DNA from: UBA4132 sp037133675
GTDB taxonomy: Bacteria > Pseudomonadota > Gammaproteobacteria > Methylococcales > Methylomonadaceae
NCBI GenBank assembly: GCA_037133675.1
Contig: JBAXNR010000019.1
Coordinates: forward strand, 1 to 56,008
Direction of reading: 5' to 3'
Length of the DNA: 56,008 nucleotides
Shown piece by piece: positions 35,416 through 44,021 of this stretch (position 1 is the first letter of the stretch; every line of letters begins with the position of its first letter). The position numbers and the translations under genes are program-made. The notes beneath the pieces are model-generated. The model did not search any database. It was not told the origin of the DNA and worked only from the letters and a program-made list of their open reading frames with translations.

Positions 35416-36525
35416 TTAAGCCACTTTCGGCATCGCTCGCAATTTTTCAACCACTTTATCGCCAAACTCACTGGTGCCAATCATCTTAACGCCGCTATCG
35501 GCTTTGGATAAATCAGCGGTTGAATAGCCGTCGGCAAATACCGCTTGCATGGCTGCCCAGATGTTTTTGGCTTCTGCTTCCATGTTAAAGCTATTTTCTA
35601 ACATCATGGCAACTGAGCCAATCATAGAATAGGGGTTGGCAATGTTTTTGCCTGCAATGTCAGGCGCAGAGCCGTGTGAGGGTTCATAATAGGCTTTATC
35701 ATCACCGATACACGCAGAGGGCATTAAGCCTAATGAGCCTAAAATACCACCGCCTTGGTCGCTTAAAATATCGCCGAACATATTTTCCATGACCATCACG
35801 TCAAATTGTGTGGGTTTTAAGCACAGGTTAGTGGCGGCTGAATCGACTAATTGATGGTAGACTGTGACATCTGGATAGTCTTTTGCGACTTCATCTAAGA
35901 TTTCATTCCACAACACGCTGGATTTTAACACGTTGCTTTTGTGAATATTGTGCAGGGTTTTTTTACGTTTTTGTGCCAGTTTAAAGGCTTGGTGCAGAAT
36001 TCGGCTGATTTGTAGCTCGTCATATTCCAGTGTTTCTTTGACGTAGCGTAAGCCTTGTTCATTCACGCCCATTTCTTTGTTGCCAAAGTACAAGCCACCA
36101 ACTAATTCTCTGACCATAATAATATCAATGCCGTCACCGATAATTTCAGCTTTTAATGGCGAGAAATGCGCGAGAGCTTTCGGTAAAGACACTGGTCTAA
36201 AATTAGCGTAAGTGTTGTAACGGCGACGCATCGGCAATAACGCACCACGTTCGGGTTGTTTGTCGATGGGAATTTGTTTGGATTCTTCATGACTCAAGCC
36301 GATGGGGCCTTTCAAAATGGCATCGGCAGCATCGCAAATATCAATGGTGGATTGTGGAAACGCATCGCCAAATTCAAAATATGCACACGCGCCGAAGGCG
36401 GCGGGCATTAATTCAAACTTAACATCGTTGCGTTCTTCAACGAGTTTAAGTACTTTGAGTGCTTCCTGAGTGATTTCAGGACCAATACCATCACCCGCTA
36501 ATACTGCGATTTTATAACTTTTCAT
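35416..36525 (-). CDS. leuB: 3-isopropylmalate dehydrogenase
   Basis: This NAD-dependent beta-decarboxylating dehydrogenase would oxidise 3-isopropylmalate in leucine synthesis. It has AGDGIGPEI at the start, RELVGGLYFGNKEMG, the metal-binding Asp region in MENMFGDILSDQGGGILGSLG, and the NAD-binding YEPSHGSAPDIAGKNIANP. At 369 residues it is a normal size. The substrate-recognition stretch reads MRRRYNTYANFRPV, a little different from common LeuB. leuC and leuD are not adjacent. Tartrate or isocitrate dehydrogenases are related, but the motifs fit LeuB best. Confidence 0.87.
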   Translation of the reverse strand: MKSYKIAVLAGDGIGPEITQEALKVLKLVEERNDVKFELMPAAFGACAYFEFGDAFPQSTIDICDAADAILKGPIGLSHEESKQIPIDKQPERGALLPMRRRYNTYANFRPVSLPKALAHFSPLKAEIIGDGIDIIMVRELVGGLYFGNKEMGVNEQGLRYVKETLEYDELQISRILHQAFKLAQKRKKTLHNIHKSNVLKSSVLWNEILDEVAKDYPDVTVYHQLVDSAATNLCLKPTQFDVMVMENMFGDILSDQGGGILGSLGLMPSACIGDDKAYYEPSHGSAPDIAGKNIANPYSMIGSVAMMLENSFNMEAEAKNIWAAMQAVFADGYSTADLSKADSGVKMIGTSEFGDKVVEKLRAMPKVA

Positions 36526-36593
36526 GTCTGCCTTTGCTGTCTATTTGAAATTGACGAAGTTGGATTTTATAAAACAGTGCATTTTACTTTATT

Positions 36594-36738
36594 TGTAACT
36601 ACTCACCCTATGATTCATTGGGCTGAAGGGTAGTATTTTATGCAAAAAATAGCTAAATCGACTAAAAATATCATGTTTTTCTACTTTTATATCAGTAAAA
36701 TCGCTACAAGCCACGGATTGATATGGTGAGTAGTTACA
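36594..36738. repeat. MITE-like element with perfect 14-bp terminal inverted repeats
   Basis: TGTAACTACTCACC (36594-36607) and GGTGAGTAGTTACA (36725-36738) are perfect inverted ends around a 145-base element without coding capacity. The right 105 bases are nearly identical to 18956-19062. The interior holds AGCTAAATCGACTAAAAA and CAAGCCACGGATTG. Confidence 0.85.
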
Positions 36739-36775
36739 TTTCTTTTAACATTCACGATGGAGTTCAATAGCTTTG

Positions 36776-36903
36776 GAGACTGTGAAAGTATTATAAAAAA
36801 CGGCTGAATCGACAAAAAACAGCAAAAAAACTGCTGTAAGCCATTGATTCTTCATTGTAAAAATCAAAATTCAACCAGAATTTTGAATGCTTTAACAGTC
36901 TCT
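36776..36903. repeat. MITE-like element with GAGACTGTGAAA ends
   Basis: GAGACTGTGAAAG on the left and TTTAACAGTCTCT on the right are near-perfect inverted repeats. Inside, GGCTGAATCGACAAAAAAC and GCTGTAAGCCATTGATTC resemble the core of the neighbouring element at 36594-36738, although the ends differ. A hairpin AACAGCTAAAGCTGTT (36918-36933 region) follows. The two elements fill most of the 433-base gap between leuB and the epimerase gene. Confidence 0.7.
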
Positions 36904-36958
36904 TTGGCTGGCGGTAAACAGCTAAAGCTGTTTTACTCCTGACTTAGACAATAAATTT

Positions 36959-37798
36959 ATGGCAAATATTTTAATCATCGGTTGTGGTGCTATTGGCACT
37001 GAGCTGGCACGGGATTTAATTAATCAGGGTCACACTGTTACGGGGGTAAAACGTAATCCGCCGCAGAATGAGTCTGGTATTTTTTATGTTGGTGCGGATA
37101 TAAGCACTGCCATCGAGCTTGAAAAATTGACTACCAACTTTGACCAGCTATTTTTTATTGTGTCTGCTGATGGACGGACTGAACAAAGCTATCGTCAGGT
37201 TTATGAAATCGGTTTAAACAATGTGCTGGCTAAATTTGCGTCCGTGCCGTGGATATTTGTCTCATCAACCAGTGTTTATGGGCAGTCACAGGGCGAATGG
37301 GTGGACGAAGACTCTAGCACGCAAGCGGATAATCTCAACAGCCAACTTATTAGGCAAGCAGAACAGCGAGTTATCGCGTTAAACCCAAAAAATACCGTGG
37401 TGCGTTTTTCAGGTATTTATGGGGCAGGGCGTGAATACTTGTTAAACAGGGCAAAGCAAAGTCCAGCCATTCAACAAACACCGCCAACTTTTACCAATCG
37501 TATTCATCAAGAAGATTGTGTGCAAGTATTAGCGTTTTTGCTGAAAAAAAAACTAGCGGATATACCCTTAGCACACTATTATTTAGCCAGTGACGATGAT
37601 CCAGCACCGAGTTATGACGTAATGTTATGGCTTGCGCAACAACTAAACTGCCCCGCACCGACCATTAAACCCATTGATAGTAGTGATACGATGAATAAAC
37701 GTTGTAATAACCAGCGTCTAAAAACTTTGGGTTATCTATTTATATATCCTAGTTATAAAGACGGTTATACTAAATTAATTAAATCGTTATATCATTAG
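36959..37798 (+). CDS. NAD(P)-dependent epimerase/reductase, YeeZ-like SDR
   Basis: This 279-residue atypical extended SDR has the nucleotide-binding motif IIGCGAIGTELA at the start. The later SSTSVYGQSQGEWVDE segment contains the Tyr region, and RFSGIYGAGRE follows. Members of this YeeZ-like group are poorly characterised; sugar-nucleotide epimerase or reductase activity is inferred only. The ATG sits directly after the repeats with no clear ribosome binding site. It is upstream of radA by about 135 bases. Confidence 0.82.
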   Translation: MANILIIGCGAIGTELARDLINQGHTVTGVKRNPPQNESGIFYVGADISTAIELEKLTTNFDQLFFIVSADGRTEQSYRQVYEIGLNNVLAKFASVPWIFVSSTSVYGQSQGEWVDEDSSTQADNLNSQLIRQAEQRVIALNPKNTVVRFSGIYGAGREYLLNRAKQSPAIQQTPPTFTNRIHQEDCVQVLAFLLKKKLADIPLAHYYLASDDDPAPSYDVMLWLAQQLNCPAPTIKPIDSSDTMNKRCNNQRLKTLGYLFIYPSYKDGYTKLIKSLYH

Positions 37799-37932
37799 AA
37801 ATGCCCATTACCCACATCTTTTTAGCTAAAAATATCAATCTGTTAGGCGATAAAAAAGTGGATTAGCAATCATTGTGTGGGCGTGACAAGTCGCGTCCAC
37901 CTTATGTCGTATTACACACACTTAAAACTATC

Positions 37933-39309
37933 ATGATTAAAAAAAGTAAAACTGCCTTTGTTTGTGAGCAATGTGGCGCGGATTACCCCCGCTGGAATGG
38001 GCAATGTACCAGTTGCGGCGAATGGAACACCATCAAAGAAATCCGCTTAGCTCCCGCAGGTAGCGAACGCCATCATCGTGCAGTAGGTTATGCAGGCTCT
38101 CGTTCTGAAGTTAAATTACTCTCCGATGTCAATTTACTGCAAGCAGAACGTATTTCTACTGGCATCGGCGAATTTGATCGGGTATTAGGCGGTGGCATTG
38201 TTAGCGGTAGCGTGGTACTCATTGGCGGCGCACCAGGTGCAGGAAAAAGTACCCTATTATTACAAGCCATTGCGGGTATCGCTGAACGTGGCGTTAGTGT
38301 GTTATATGTTTCGGGTGAAGAGTCGTTACAACAAATTGCCGAACGAGCGCATCGTTTAAAACTGTCCGCGAATAAAATTATGATGCTGGCAGAAACCTCG
38401 GTGCAGCGAATATGCGATACTTTAGATACGCTTCAACCGCAAATTTTAGTCATAGATTCCATTCAAGTCATGCACACTCAAGACACCGAATCTGCACCTG
38501 GTTCGGTGTCTCAAGTGCGTGAATCTGCCAGTTATCTCACTCAATATGCCAAAAAAAATAACGTATCTATTTTTATGGTGGGTCATGTCACTAAAGATCA
38601 ATCTCTAGCAGGGCCCATGACTTTAAGCCATATCGTCGATACCCAAGTTATGCTAGGCTCTACCGATGATTCGCGCTTTCGTGTGTTACGCGCCGATAAA
38701 AACCGCTTTGGTAGCGTTGGTGAATTAGGTTTTTTTGCGATGGATAACGCTGGTTTAAAAGAAGTTAAAAACCCTTCTGCGATGTTTTTAAACCGTGCTG
38801 AAAAACCGTCTTCGGGTAGTGTAGTCACGGTGTTATGGGAAGGTACTCGCCCATTATTAGTCGAAATTCAAGCCTTAGTCACCGATTGTCAATATGGCAA
38901 TCCACGCCGTTTAGCAGTCGGTTTCGATCAAAATCGTTTGGCTATGTTGTTGGCGGTGTTATCACGCCACGCGGGTATTATCACCGCCCAAGATGAAATT
39001 TATGCCAACGTGGTCGGTGGTATTAGAATCAATGAAACCAGCTCAGATTTAGCCATCGTTGTTGGTGTGGTTTCCAGTTTGCGCGATAAAATTATTCCGC
39101 CTGATGTCTTATTTTTTGGCGAAATTGGCTTAAGTGGCGAAATTCGTCCTGTCGCAAATGGTCATGCCCGCTTAAATGATGCAGCAAAACATGGCTTTAA
39201 AAAAGCTATTATTCCTAAAGGCAACGCACCAAAAACACCGATTAAAGGCTTGGAAATTCACCCAGTCACCACCTTATCGGAAGCACTAGATATTGTTTCT
39301 GATTTATAA
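37933..39309 (+). CDS. radA: DNA repair protein RadA
   Basis: This RecA-like ATPase promotes branch migration of recombination intermediates. It has the N-terminal zinc finger CEQCGADYPRWNGQCTSCG, Walker A GGAPGAGKST near residue 100, the RadA-specific KNRFG motif and a C-terminal Lon-protease-like domain (GLSGEIRPV). The frame opens at a TTG (37873), but the ATG at 37933 gives the family-typical MIKKSKTAFVC start and 458 residues, the usual length. Confidence 0.96.
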   Translation: MIKKSKTAFVCEQCGADYPRWNGQCTSCGEWNTIKEIRLAPAGSERHHRAVGYAGSRSEVKLLSDVNLLQAERISTGIGEFDRVLGGGIVSGSVVLIGGAPGAGKSTLLLQAIAGIAERGVSVLYVSGEESLQQIAERAHRLKLSANKIMMLAETSVQRICDTLDTLQPQILVIDSIQVMHTQDTESAPGSVSQVRESASYLTQYAKKNNVSIFMVGHVTKDQSLAGPMTLSHIVDTQVMLGSTDDSRFRVLRADKNRFGSVGELGFFAMDNAGLKEVKNPSAMFLNRAEKPSSGSVVTVLWEGTRPLLVEIQALVTDCQYGNPRRLAVGFDQNRLAMLLAVLSRHAGIITAQDEIYANVVGGIRINETSSDLAIVVGVVSSLRDKIIPPDVLFFGEIGLSGEIRPVANGHARLNDAAKHGFKKAIIPKGNAPKTPIKGLEIHPVTTLSEALDIVSDL

Positions 39310-39340
39310 AACATTGACCCATTACTTACCTGAGAAAACT

Positions 39341-40168
39341 ATGGAACTTATTTTAATTATTAACACGATTATTCTTGGCATTGTTGAAGGCTTAACCGAA
39401 TTCTTACCTATTTCCAGCACAGGACATTTAATATTGGCGGGTGACTTATTAAATTTTAATACTGAAAAAGGCAAGTTATTCGAGGTCGTTATTCAAGTCG
39501 GAGCTATTTTCGCTGTGTGTTGGGAATATCGAGTAAAAATAACTGCGGTATTAACAGGTTTATTAAAAGGTGAAAAATCTGCACAAAAATTCACCCTCAA
39601 TCTAATGGTAGCCTTTATGCCCTTAGCTGTATTGGGTTTATTATTTGGTAAACTAATTAAAGCAGTATTATTTAAACCGATACCTGTGGCATTAGCGTTT
39701 ATTATTGGGGCATTTATTATTATCTGGGCAGAAAAACGCGAACATAAAATTCGAGTTTTTGAAATTGATGATTTAAGTCTATTGGATGCTTTAAAACTAG
39801 GAATAGCCCAAGCGTTTGCTTTAATTCCAGGAACTTCACGCTCAGGCGCGACTATTATTGGTGGATTATTCTTTGGTTTATCTCGTAAAGCAGCTACTGA
39901 ATTTTCTTTTTTTCTAGCCATTCCCACGTTATTTATTGCCAGTCTTTATGACTTGTATAAACACCGTGAGATATTAGAATGGGCAGTAGATGCACCTTAT
40001 TTTGCAGTGGGCATGATAGCGGCATTTTTCAGTGCTATGTTAGCCATTAAAGGTTTATTACGTTATATCAGTAACCACGATTTTATTATTTTTGCGTGGT
40101 ATCGCATAATATTTGGTTTGGTGGTAATCGGTACAGCCTATAGCGGTTTAGTTAATTGGACAGCTTAA
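39341..40168 (+). CDS. uppP: Undecaprenyl-diphosphate phosphatase UppP/BacA
   Basis: This integral membrane phosphatase recycles the C55 lipid carrier for cell-wall and polysaccharide synthesis. The two active-site motifs are EGLTEFLPISSTGHL near the N-terminus and PGTSRSGATI in the middle. The ATG at 39341 gives 275 residues and the standard start, with TGAGAA upstream; the frame itself extends back into radA. About eight membrane helices are seen. A strong palindromic terminator follows. Confidence 0.95.
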   Translation: MELILIINTIILGIVEGLTEFLPISSTGHLILAGDLLNFNTEKGKLFEVVIQVGAIFAVCWEYRVKITAVLTGLLKGEKSAQKFTLNLMVAFMPLAVLGLLFGKLIKAVLFKPIPVALAFIIGAFIIIWAEKREHKIRVFEIDDLSLLDALKLGIAQAFALIPGTSRSGATIIGGLFFGLSRKAATEFSFFLAIPTLFIASLYDLYKHREILEWAVDAPYFAVGMIAAFFSAMLAIKGLLRYISNHDFIIFAWYRIIFGLVVIGTAYSGLVNWTA

Positions 40169-40178
40169 ACAAAAACTT

Positions 40179-40199
40179 CCTAGGTTTTTAAAACCTAGG
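40179..40199. terminator. Bidirectional terminator between uppP and ccmB
   Basis: CCTAGGTTTT and AAAACCTAGG form a perfect ten-base stem around one T, with A- and T-rich flanks on both sides. It lies between the convergent ends of uppP and ccmB and can serve both. Confidence 0.7.
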
Positions 40200-40203
40200 A
40201 GGT

Positions 40204-40878
40204 TTAATTTATACTCATCTTCAACGCAGCAGCAGTGGGCCATGGAGCTAATACTAAACTCATGATTAAAATTGAAATCAAAATATTAATTTGCGCATGA
40301 ACTGGTAAACCATTGCCCGCCATGTCCACTGCATTACTGGCAAAAATTAATACGGGTACATATAACGGCAATACCAATAATGATAATATCATACCACCGC
40401 GCCGTAAACCTACCGTAAGTGCGACACCAATTGCACCAATTAAACTGAGTACAGGTGTGCCTAATAATAGCGTTAATAATAAAACCCCAATCGCATGATT
40501 AGGCATACCTAAAAATACCGCTAACAACGGTGCGACAATTAATAACGGTAAGCCTGTCACTAACCAATGAGCAATTATTTTACCCAATACTAATACCGAC
40601 GCAGGATGGGGACTTAATAAAATCTGCTCTAAACAACCATCATCAAAATCAGAGCGAAATAAACTATCCAAGGATAACATCGCGGCTAATAATGCAGATA
40701 CCCAGATAATACCCGATGCAATTGCTTGTAATAAATGCGGCTGTGCGCCAATACCTAATGGAAATAAAGTAATAACTAGCACAAAAAATAATAATGGATT
40801 AGCAATTTCAGCGCGGCGGCGTAAAGCCAGCACTAAATCGCGGCGAATAATGGCAAAAAAAGCATGAGATAAGGTCAT
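40204..40878 (-). CDS. ccmB: Heme exporter subunit CcmB
   Basis: This 224-residue inner-membrane protein has six membrane helices. The CcmB pattern is seen in FFAIIRRDLVLALRRRAEIANPLLFF, the segment SLDSLFRSDFDDGCLEQILLSP, and the late VLPLYVPVLIFASNAVD. CcmB works with the CcmA ATPase in the heme-delivery complex for cytochrome c maturation. No ccmA, ccmC or other ccm gene is next to it here; the neighbour upstream is a PerM-like gene only nine bases away. The other genes presumably lie elsewhere. Confidence 0.93.
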   Translation of the reverse strand: MTLSHAFFAIIRRDLVLALRRRAEIANPLLFFVLVITLFPLGIGAQPHLLQAIASGIIWVSALLAAMLSLDSLFRSDFDDGCLEQILLSPHPASVLVLGKIIAHWLVTGLPLLIVAPLLAVFLGMPNHAIGVLLLTLLLGTPVLSLIGAIGVALTVGLRRGGMILSLLVLPLYVPVLIFASNAVDMAGNGLPVHAQINILISILIMSLVLAPWPTAAALKMSIN

Positions 40879-40887
40879 TATAAATTA

Positions 40888-41988
40888 TTAGTAATTAGTG
40901 TTTAAAGTATTGTTACCAGTACGCGGCCAAGAAGTTAATACGGCTTTAACAACGGTGGCTAATGGAATGGCTAAAAATACCCCCCAAAATCCCCATAAGC
41001 CGCCAAAAAATAAAATCGCGATAATAATGGCAACAGCGTGTAAATTAACGGCTTCTGAAAATAATAGTGGCACTAAAATAACACCGTCTAAAGCTTGAAT
41101 AATACTATAAGCTATCAGCGTGTACATAAAATCATCGCCGCTTAATCCCCATTGAAAATAAGCCACACCTAATACTGGAAATGTTACTAAGGTTGCGCCA
41201 ATATAGGGAATAATAACCTGCACACCCATAAATACTGCCAGTAACATGGCATAATTTAAATCCAATACCGTATAAGTTATAAAACTGACAAACCAGAGTA
41301 TAAAAACTTCCGAAAATTTACCGTGAACATAATTACCAATTTGCTGATCTATTTCTTCCCAGACATGAACAGTTAAATAGCGTTCTTTGGGCATAAATTG
41401 AATAAGCCAAGACATTAATAATTCTTTATCTTTCATAAAGAAAAATACCATCATGGGAACTAAAAATAAATATATCATTAAGCTCACTAAGCCAACGACT
41501 GAGGCGGCAGAAAATGATAATAAGTTTTGCGCATAACTCAACAGTTCTTTTTGCGAGGCAGTCATGATTTGTTGAATTTTGTTTTCGGAAAAAAACTGTG
41601 GGTAAACCTTAGGTAAGCGCATAACTTCGGTTTGCGCTCGGTGCAGAATATTGGGAATTTGTTGTACCAATTCGACTGATTGCTCTGAGACCACTGGCAG
41701 TAAAAAGAATAATAAAAATCCTAATCCCGCCATAAAACTTAAAAATACCAGATACACGGCAACTAAACGCGATACCTTCATTTTTTCAATTTTAATCACT
41801 AGCCCTTCCAATAGGTAGGCAAATACAATGGAAACAAAAACGGGCATCAGTAAATCGGATAAGGAGTAAATCAGCACAAAACTAATGATTAAGGTTAATG
41901 CCAGTGATGTTGCTTGGGAATTTGGCAGTAGCCGTCTAATGCCTTCTTTTAAAAAGTGCAGATTTACAAATTGGTTTTGGGTTGTCAT
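40888..41988 (-). CDS. AI-2E family transporter, PerM-like permease
   Basis: This 366-residue membrane protein has about eight helices and the AI-2E/PerM pattern: an N-terminal helix pair (LALTLIISFVLIYSLSDLLMPVFVSIVFAYLLEGLV), a soluble middle region, and the late FWGVFLAIPLATVVKAVL. Members export autoinducer-2 or act as Na+/H+ antiporters; the substrate here is unknown. It is divergent from the DHH gene and shares a transcript with ccmB. Confidence 0.9.
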   Translation of the reverse strand: MTTQNQFVNLHFLKEGIRRLLPNSQATSLALTLIISFVLIYSLSDLLMPVFVSIVFAYLLEGLVIKIEKMKVSRLVAVYLVFLSFMAGLGFLLFFLLPVVSEQSVELVQQIPNILHRAQTEVMRLPKVYPQFFSENKIQQIMTASQKELLSYAQNLLSFSAASVVGLVSLMIYLFLVPMMVFFFMKDKELLMSWLIQFMPKERYLTVHVWEEIDQQIGNYVHGKFSEVFILWFVSFITYTVLDLNYAMLLAVFMGVQVIIPYIGATLVTFPVLGVAYFQWGLSGDDFMYTLIAYSIIQALDGVILVPLLFSEAVNLHAVAIIIAILFFGGLWGFWGVFLAIPLATVVKAVLTSWPRTGNNTLNTNY

Positions 41989-42056
41989 AACGCGTAGAAC
42001 CTATGGTGTTTTTTGTAGCATTCTACTGAATTAATAGTTTTCCAGCACGGCTGTTT

Positions 42057-42084
42057 TTGAATTGCACTGCTTCTCGCGTAAAAT
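42057..42084 (+). promoter_or_regulatory. Candidate promoter of the DHH-cysC-galU genes
   Basis: TTGAAT (42057-42062) and TAAAAT (42079-42084) are spaced by 16 bases, 33 bases upstream of the DHH start. TTTGAGG follows as ribosome binding site. This is a by-eye call in the divergent gap with the PerM-like gene. Confidence 0.4.
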
Positions 42085-42116
42085 AAGGCAATCCTAACAA
42101 TAATTTGAGGCGATGA

Positions 42117-43073
42117 ATGCAATACGATGTATTTAATGGCGATGCTGATGGACTGTGTGCCTTGTTGCAATTACGCTTTGCTCAGCCCGCTGAGAGTGTG
42201 TTGATTACAGGCGTTAAAAGAGACATTGAGTTATTGGCTAAAGTAAACGCCCAAGCAGGCGATTATGTTACTGTATTGGATGTTTCGTTAGCAAAAAATA
42301 GTGCAGAATTGGTTAGGGTATTGGAACAGGGGGCAAACGTGTTTTATGTCGATCATCATCAAGCGGGTGAGATTCCACAGCATAATCAACTTAAAACACT
42401 TATTAACACCGATGCTAATATCTGTACCAGCTTATTGATGGATGAATACCTCGCTGGTCAATACCGTGAATGGGCAGTAGTAGGTGCGTTTGGTGATAAT
42501 TTAATTCCGCAAGCTGAAAAAGCGGCGCGTCTGTTGTCGCTAACCACGGATGAATTGAAATCTCTGCAAAATTTAGGCGTGTGTATCAATTACAATAGTT
42601 ATGGCGACAGTATTGCTGATTTGCATTTTGCTCCAGACACGCTGTATCAAGAAGCGTGTCATTATGGGTCGCCGTTAGATTTTATTACTGATAAACGTGT
42701 CATTTATGAACAACTTACCGCTGCTTATAATGATGATATAACGCAGGCGTTAACAATAAGCCCCGAATATCAGTCTGATTTTGTTGCGGTTTATCTATTG
42801 CCTGATGCCGCGTGGGCTAGACGTGTCAGCGGTGTATTGAGCAATGAACTGGCTAATCGACATCCAGACCGCGCTCATGCGGTGCTAAGTTATCGACCAC
42901 GAGGTGATTATCAAGTCAGTGTTCGCGCTCCATTAACAAGACCAACAGGTGCGGATGAGTTATGTTCGATTTTTGTTTCAGGTGGCGGGCGAAAAAGTGC
43001 AGCGGGTATTAATCACTTACCGACTGAGCAATTGCCTGTTTTTATTAACACGTTTGTACAACACTATCGCTAA
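42117..43073 (+). CDS. DHH/DHHA1 family phosphoesterase
   Basis: This 318-residue protein has the metal-binding motifs of the DHH superfamily: NGDADGLCAL near the N-terminus, VLDVSLAKN, then FYVDHHQ. The C-terminal SGGGRKSAAG matches the DHHA1 nucleic acid or nucleotide-binding segment. Relatives include oligoribonucleases, RecJ and acetyltransferases; which substrate this one uses is not clear. It is followed after seven bases by cysC, so they may be one transcript. Confidence 0.87.
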   Translation: MQYDVFNGDADGLCALLQLRFAQPAESVLITGVKRDIELLAKVNAQAGDYVTVLDVSLAKNSAELVRVLEQGANVFYVDHHQAGEIPQHNQLKTLINTDANICTSLLMDEYLAGQYREWAVVGAFGDNLIPQAEKAARLLSLTTDELKSLQNLGVCINYNSYGDSIADLHFAPDTLYQEACHYGSPLDFITDKRVIYEQLTAAYNDDITQALTISPEYQSDFVAVYLLPDAAWARRVSGVLSNELANRHPDRAHAVLSYRPRGDYQVSVRAPLTRPTGADELCSIFVSGGGRKSAAGINHLPTEQLPVFINTFVQHYR

Positions 43074-43080
43074 CAATATT

Positions 43081-43719
43081 ATGACGCTAAAAAATACTAA
43101 TACCGTTTGGCATCATGCCACTATTACCCGTGAGGCTAGAGAAGTTTTACATAAGCATCGTAGCGTTATTATTTGGTTTACTGGCTTATCTGGATCAGGT
43201 AAATCCACCTTGGCTCATGCAGTGGAAGACTATCTTTATCACCTAGGTATTTCTACCTTTGTGCTGGATGGTGATAATGTGCGTCACGGTTTATGTAGTG
43301 ACTTGGGATTTAATGATAAAGATAGAATTGAAAATATTCGCCGTGTGGGTGAGCTGGCAAAACTGATGATAGAAGCAGGCGTTATTACCCTCACTGCGTT
43401 TATTTCGCCGTTTAAATCAGATCGTAATACCGCCAGACACCTAGTGCCTCATGGTGATTTTTTGGAAATTTATTGTGAATGTGCGATTGAAACCTGTGAA
43501 CAAAGAGATGTAAAAGGACTGTACAAAAAAGCCAGAGCAGGGCAGATTCCATTTTTTACGGGCATAGGTTCACCCTATGAAGCTCCTGAAAATCCTGAGT
43601 TAGTGGTTGATACCCAAAATTTATCCTTAGAAGACAGTGTGCAACAAGTCATAGAATTGTTGGCGGAGCGCGGTATTATTCATATTCAACCCAACTTGCT
43701 AAACAAGGTAAAAATATGA
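43081..43719 (+). CDS. cysC: Adenylylsulfate (APS) kinase CysC
   Basis: This enzyme phosphorylates adenylyl sulfate to PAPS, the donor for sulfate transfer or assimilatory reduction. It has Walker A GLSGSGKST, FVLDGDNVRHGLCSDLGF, and FISPFKSDRNTAR. The frame is open further back to 42949 within the DHH gene, but the ATG at 43081 gives 212 residues and the usual start. No cysD or cysN is present. Its stop overlaps the start of the broken manC by ATGA. The galU and manC context hints at sulfated polysaccharide, though that is only an inference. Confidence 0.93.
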   Translation: MTLKNTNTVWHHATITREAREVLHKHRSVIIWFTGLSGSGKSTLAHAVEDYLYHLGISTFVLDGDNVRHGLCSDLGFNDKDRIENIRRVGELAKLMIEAGVITLTAFISPFKSDRNTARHLVPHGDFLEIYCECAIETCEQRDVKGLYKKARAGQIPFFTGIGSPYEAPENPELVVDTQNLSLEDSVQQVIELLAERGIIHIQPNLLNKVKI

Positions 43720-43995
43720 TTCCTGTGATTCTATCGGGCGGTTCAGGCACGCGGCTTTTTGCAAGATACCCTGCTAAGACTATCTGGGTTTGTTGGGGTA
43801 CAAACACCACTGTCAGTTTGTAACGAAGATCATCGTTTTATGATGGCAGAACAGCTATGGGAAATTAATGCCAAACCTGCGGCAATTATTCTCGAACCTG
43901 TGGGCAAAAATACCGCGCCTGCGATTACAATAGCGGCACTTAGCGCGGATAAAGACGATATTGTTCGTTTTTCTGATCACTACGGGCGCATTTAA
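43716..43995 (+). pseudogene. manC: Deleted remnant of mannose-1-phosphate guanylyltransferase (manC)
   Basis: Translation from 43716 gives MIPVILSGGSGTRL, the exact start of GDP-mannose pyrophosphorylases. After about 14 codons the sequence continues in the +1 frame with QDTLLRLSGF, VCNEDHRFMMAEQLWEI and AAIILEPVGKNTAPAI, which normally start about 40-50 residues into ManC. The segment between is missing, and the homology stops near 43995 instead of running on for about 350 more codons. So an internal deletion with frameshift and a 3' truncation have destroyed the gene. An in-frame start at 43759 is open to the stop but lacks the nucleotide-binding loop. Confidence 0.9.
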
Positions 43996-44021
43996 TATTA
44001 TTAACTATAAGGAAACCATTA

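Noticed and set aside
35220..35480. 86-residue frame overlapping the end of leuB
   Set aside because: Part of it is the leuB 3' end in another frame and the rest is repeat DNA.
43759..43995. Stand-alone 78-residue protein
   Set aside because: It is the shifted inner part of ManC without the nucleotide-binding loop, so I treat it as pseudogene sequence.
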